Shown here one piece after another: positions 14,695 through 15,279 of a DNA stretch of 15,279 bases. Origin of the DNA: an uncultured Eubacteriales bacterium (GTDB lineage Bacteria > Bacillota > Clostridia > Oscillospirales > Acutalibacteraceae); the NCBI GenBank assembly GCA_900320925.1, contig ONUD01000123.1, positions 1 to 15,279 on the forward strand, written 5' to 3'. Under the pieces are notes generated by a model, which saw only the letters and a program-made list of their open reading frames with translations, had not been told where the DNA came from and did not search any database. Positions within the stretch are counted from its first letter, which is position 1, and the number at the start of each line of letters is the position of its first letter. The position numbers and the translations under genes are program-made.

Positions 14695-14703
14695 ATTCTT
14701 CAA
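14675..14703 (-). promoter_or_regulatory. Promoter of the DUF1275 gene
   Basis: Minus-strand TTGAAG (14698-14703), 17-nt spacer, TAAAAT (14675-14680). These are the same hexamers and spacing as the pilMN promoter. It begins immediately after the T-tract of the spoVT terminator. The expected start is near 14668. Confidence 0.55.
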
Positions 14704-14704
14704 C

Positions 14705-14743
14705 TAAAAATCTGCACTGTAGGTTTCTCCCCACAGTGCAGAT
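14705..14743 (-). terminator. Rho-independent terminator after the spoVT-like gene
   Basis: Perfect 11-bp stem (14710-14720 with 14733-14743, atctgcactgt/acagtgcagat) and a 12-nt loop, followed on the minus strand by TTTTTAG. It begins 3 nt after the stop of the spoVT-like gene. Confidence 0.9.
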
Positions 14744-14746
14744 GGT

Positions 14747-15279
14747 TCAATCTTCCATTTGTCTTCCTAAAAAGGCCGCTGCCGTCTGGATCAGCTTGTT
14801 TTCGATTTCGGTTGGCATTTTATGCTCCTCTCCGAACAGCATGATGACAGAACCCGTGACATCCCCCGAAGAAATGATAGGATACATCACCGAAGCTCCT
14901 CGCTCAATTCCCTCCACAGGCAGAAGTGCTTTTTCTCCTCCCGTGCTGGCATAAAAGCTTTTGCGTTTTTCCATATGCTCCTCCAAAACGGAGGATACCC
15001 GTCTTTCCAGCATCTCTTTTTTGGAAATGCCCGCCGCCGCAATGATATGGTCACTGTCACTGATGAGAATCGGATACTTGGAGATCCTGCTCAGCACCTC
15101 TGCATACTGCTCCGCAAATCCTGACATCTCTCCGATTGGCGAGTATTTCTTGAAAATAACTTCTCCGTTGGAATCTGTATATATCTCCAAAGGGTCGCCC
15201 TCTCTTATCCTGAGAGTCCTGCGAATTTCCTTCGGTATAACAACACGGCCGAGGTCGTCTATACGTCTGACTATTCCTG
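14747..15279 (-). CDS. spoVT: SpoVT-like AbrB-family transcription regulator (5' partial)
   Basis: The frame is open to the right edge: 176 residues are visible and probably about four are missing, giving about 180, close to B. subtilis SpoVT. The visible start, GIVRRIDDLGRVVIPKEIRR, is the hallmark AbrB/SpoVT DNA-binding swapped-hairpin domain, continuing L-R-I-R-E-G-D-P-L-E-I. The rest (about residues 50-176) matches the GAF-like C-terminal domain of SpoVT, thought to sense a small ligand. In B. subtilis SpoVT tunes forespore genes under sigma-G. An apparent TTG start at 15190 lies inside the DNA-binding domain and is not real. A strong terminator follows, so it is not in an operon with the pilus genes. 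The presence of SpoVT suggests, but does not prove, a spore former. Confidence 0.93.
   Translation of the reverse strand, partial: GIVRRIDDLGRVVIPKEIRRTLRIREGDPLEIYTDSNGEVIFKKYSPIGEMSGFAEQYAEVLSRISKYPILISDSDHIIAAAGISKKEMLERRVSSVLEEHMEKRKSFYASTGGEKALLPVEGIERGASVMYPIISSGDVTGSVIMLFGEEHKMPTEIENKLIQTAAAFLGRQMED

Overview
The window looks like chromosome from a monoderm Clostridia, most likely a Ruminococcus/Oscillospiraceae-type gut or rumen bacterium. The evidence is a Gram-positive-style type IV pilus (T4P) locus with no secretin or outer-membrane genes, a neighbouring SpoVT regulator, AT-rich intergenic regions with sigma-A-type promoters, AGGAGG-type ribosome binding sites and some TTG/GTG starts. 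The species cannot be fixed from sequence alone.

Every supported gene lies on the minus strand, so the locus reads from high to low coordinates. From the right edge: a spoVT-like gene (start cut off by the window) with its own terminator; a DUF1275/YoaK-family membrane protein; a 370-nt AT-rich intergenic region with two dyads and a strong promoter; the major pilin pilA, a single-gene unit closed by a UUCG-loop terminator; then an operon led by a structured 5' UTR and a possible 18-codon leader peptide, in the order pilMN (natural fusion), pilO, pilD, pilB, pilT, pilC, closed by a terminator. A further promoter starts a minor-pilin operon: a GspI/PilV-like prepilin, a GspJ/PilW-like prepilin, and a giant prepilin of at least 1320 residues that runs off the left edge.

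Together these genes could build a retractable pilus. PilB and PilT extend and retract, PilC is the membrane platform, PilMN and PilO are the alignment complex, PilD processes the prepilins, PilA forms the shaft, and the three minor prepilins probably form a tip complex. All four prepilins carry the same S-K-K-G sequence before the cleavage site.

The most interesting element is the giant prepilin. Its N terminus is prepilin-like but lacks Glu5, as in GspK/PilX tip subunits. It continues into several beta-rich modules, one of which (about residues 1185-1268) resembles a family 26 starch-binding module, plus FIVAR-like helical repeats, a Ser/Gln/Glu repeat linker and a run of 16 glycines. The hypothesis is a pilus-tip adhesin that binds starch or a related glycan, allowing retractile attachment to plant polysaccharide. 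The second notable element is the structured leader and small ORF in front of pilMN. Long plus-strand ORFs across the locus are antisense shadows of these genes.
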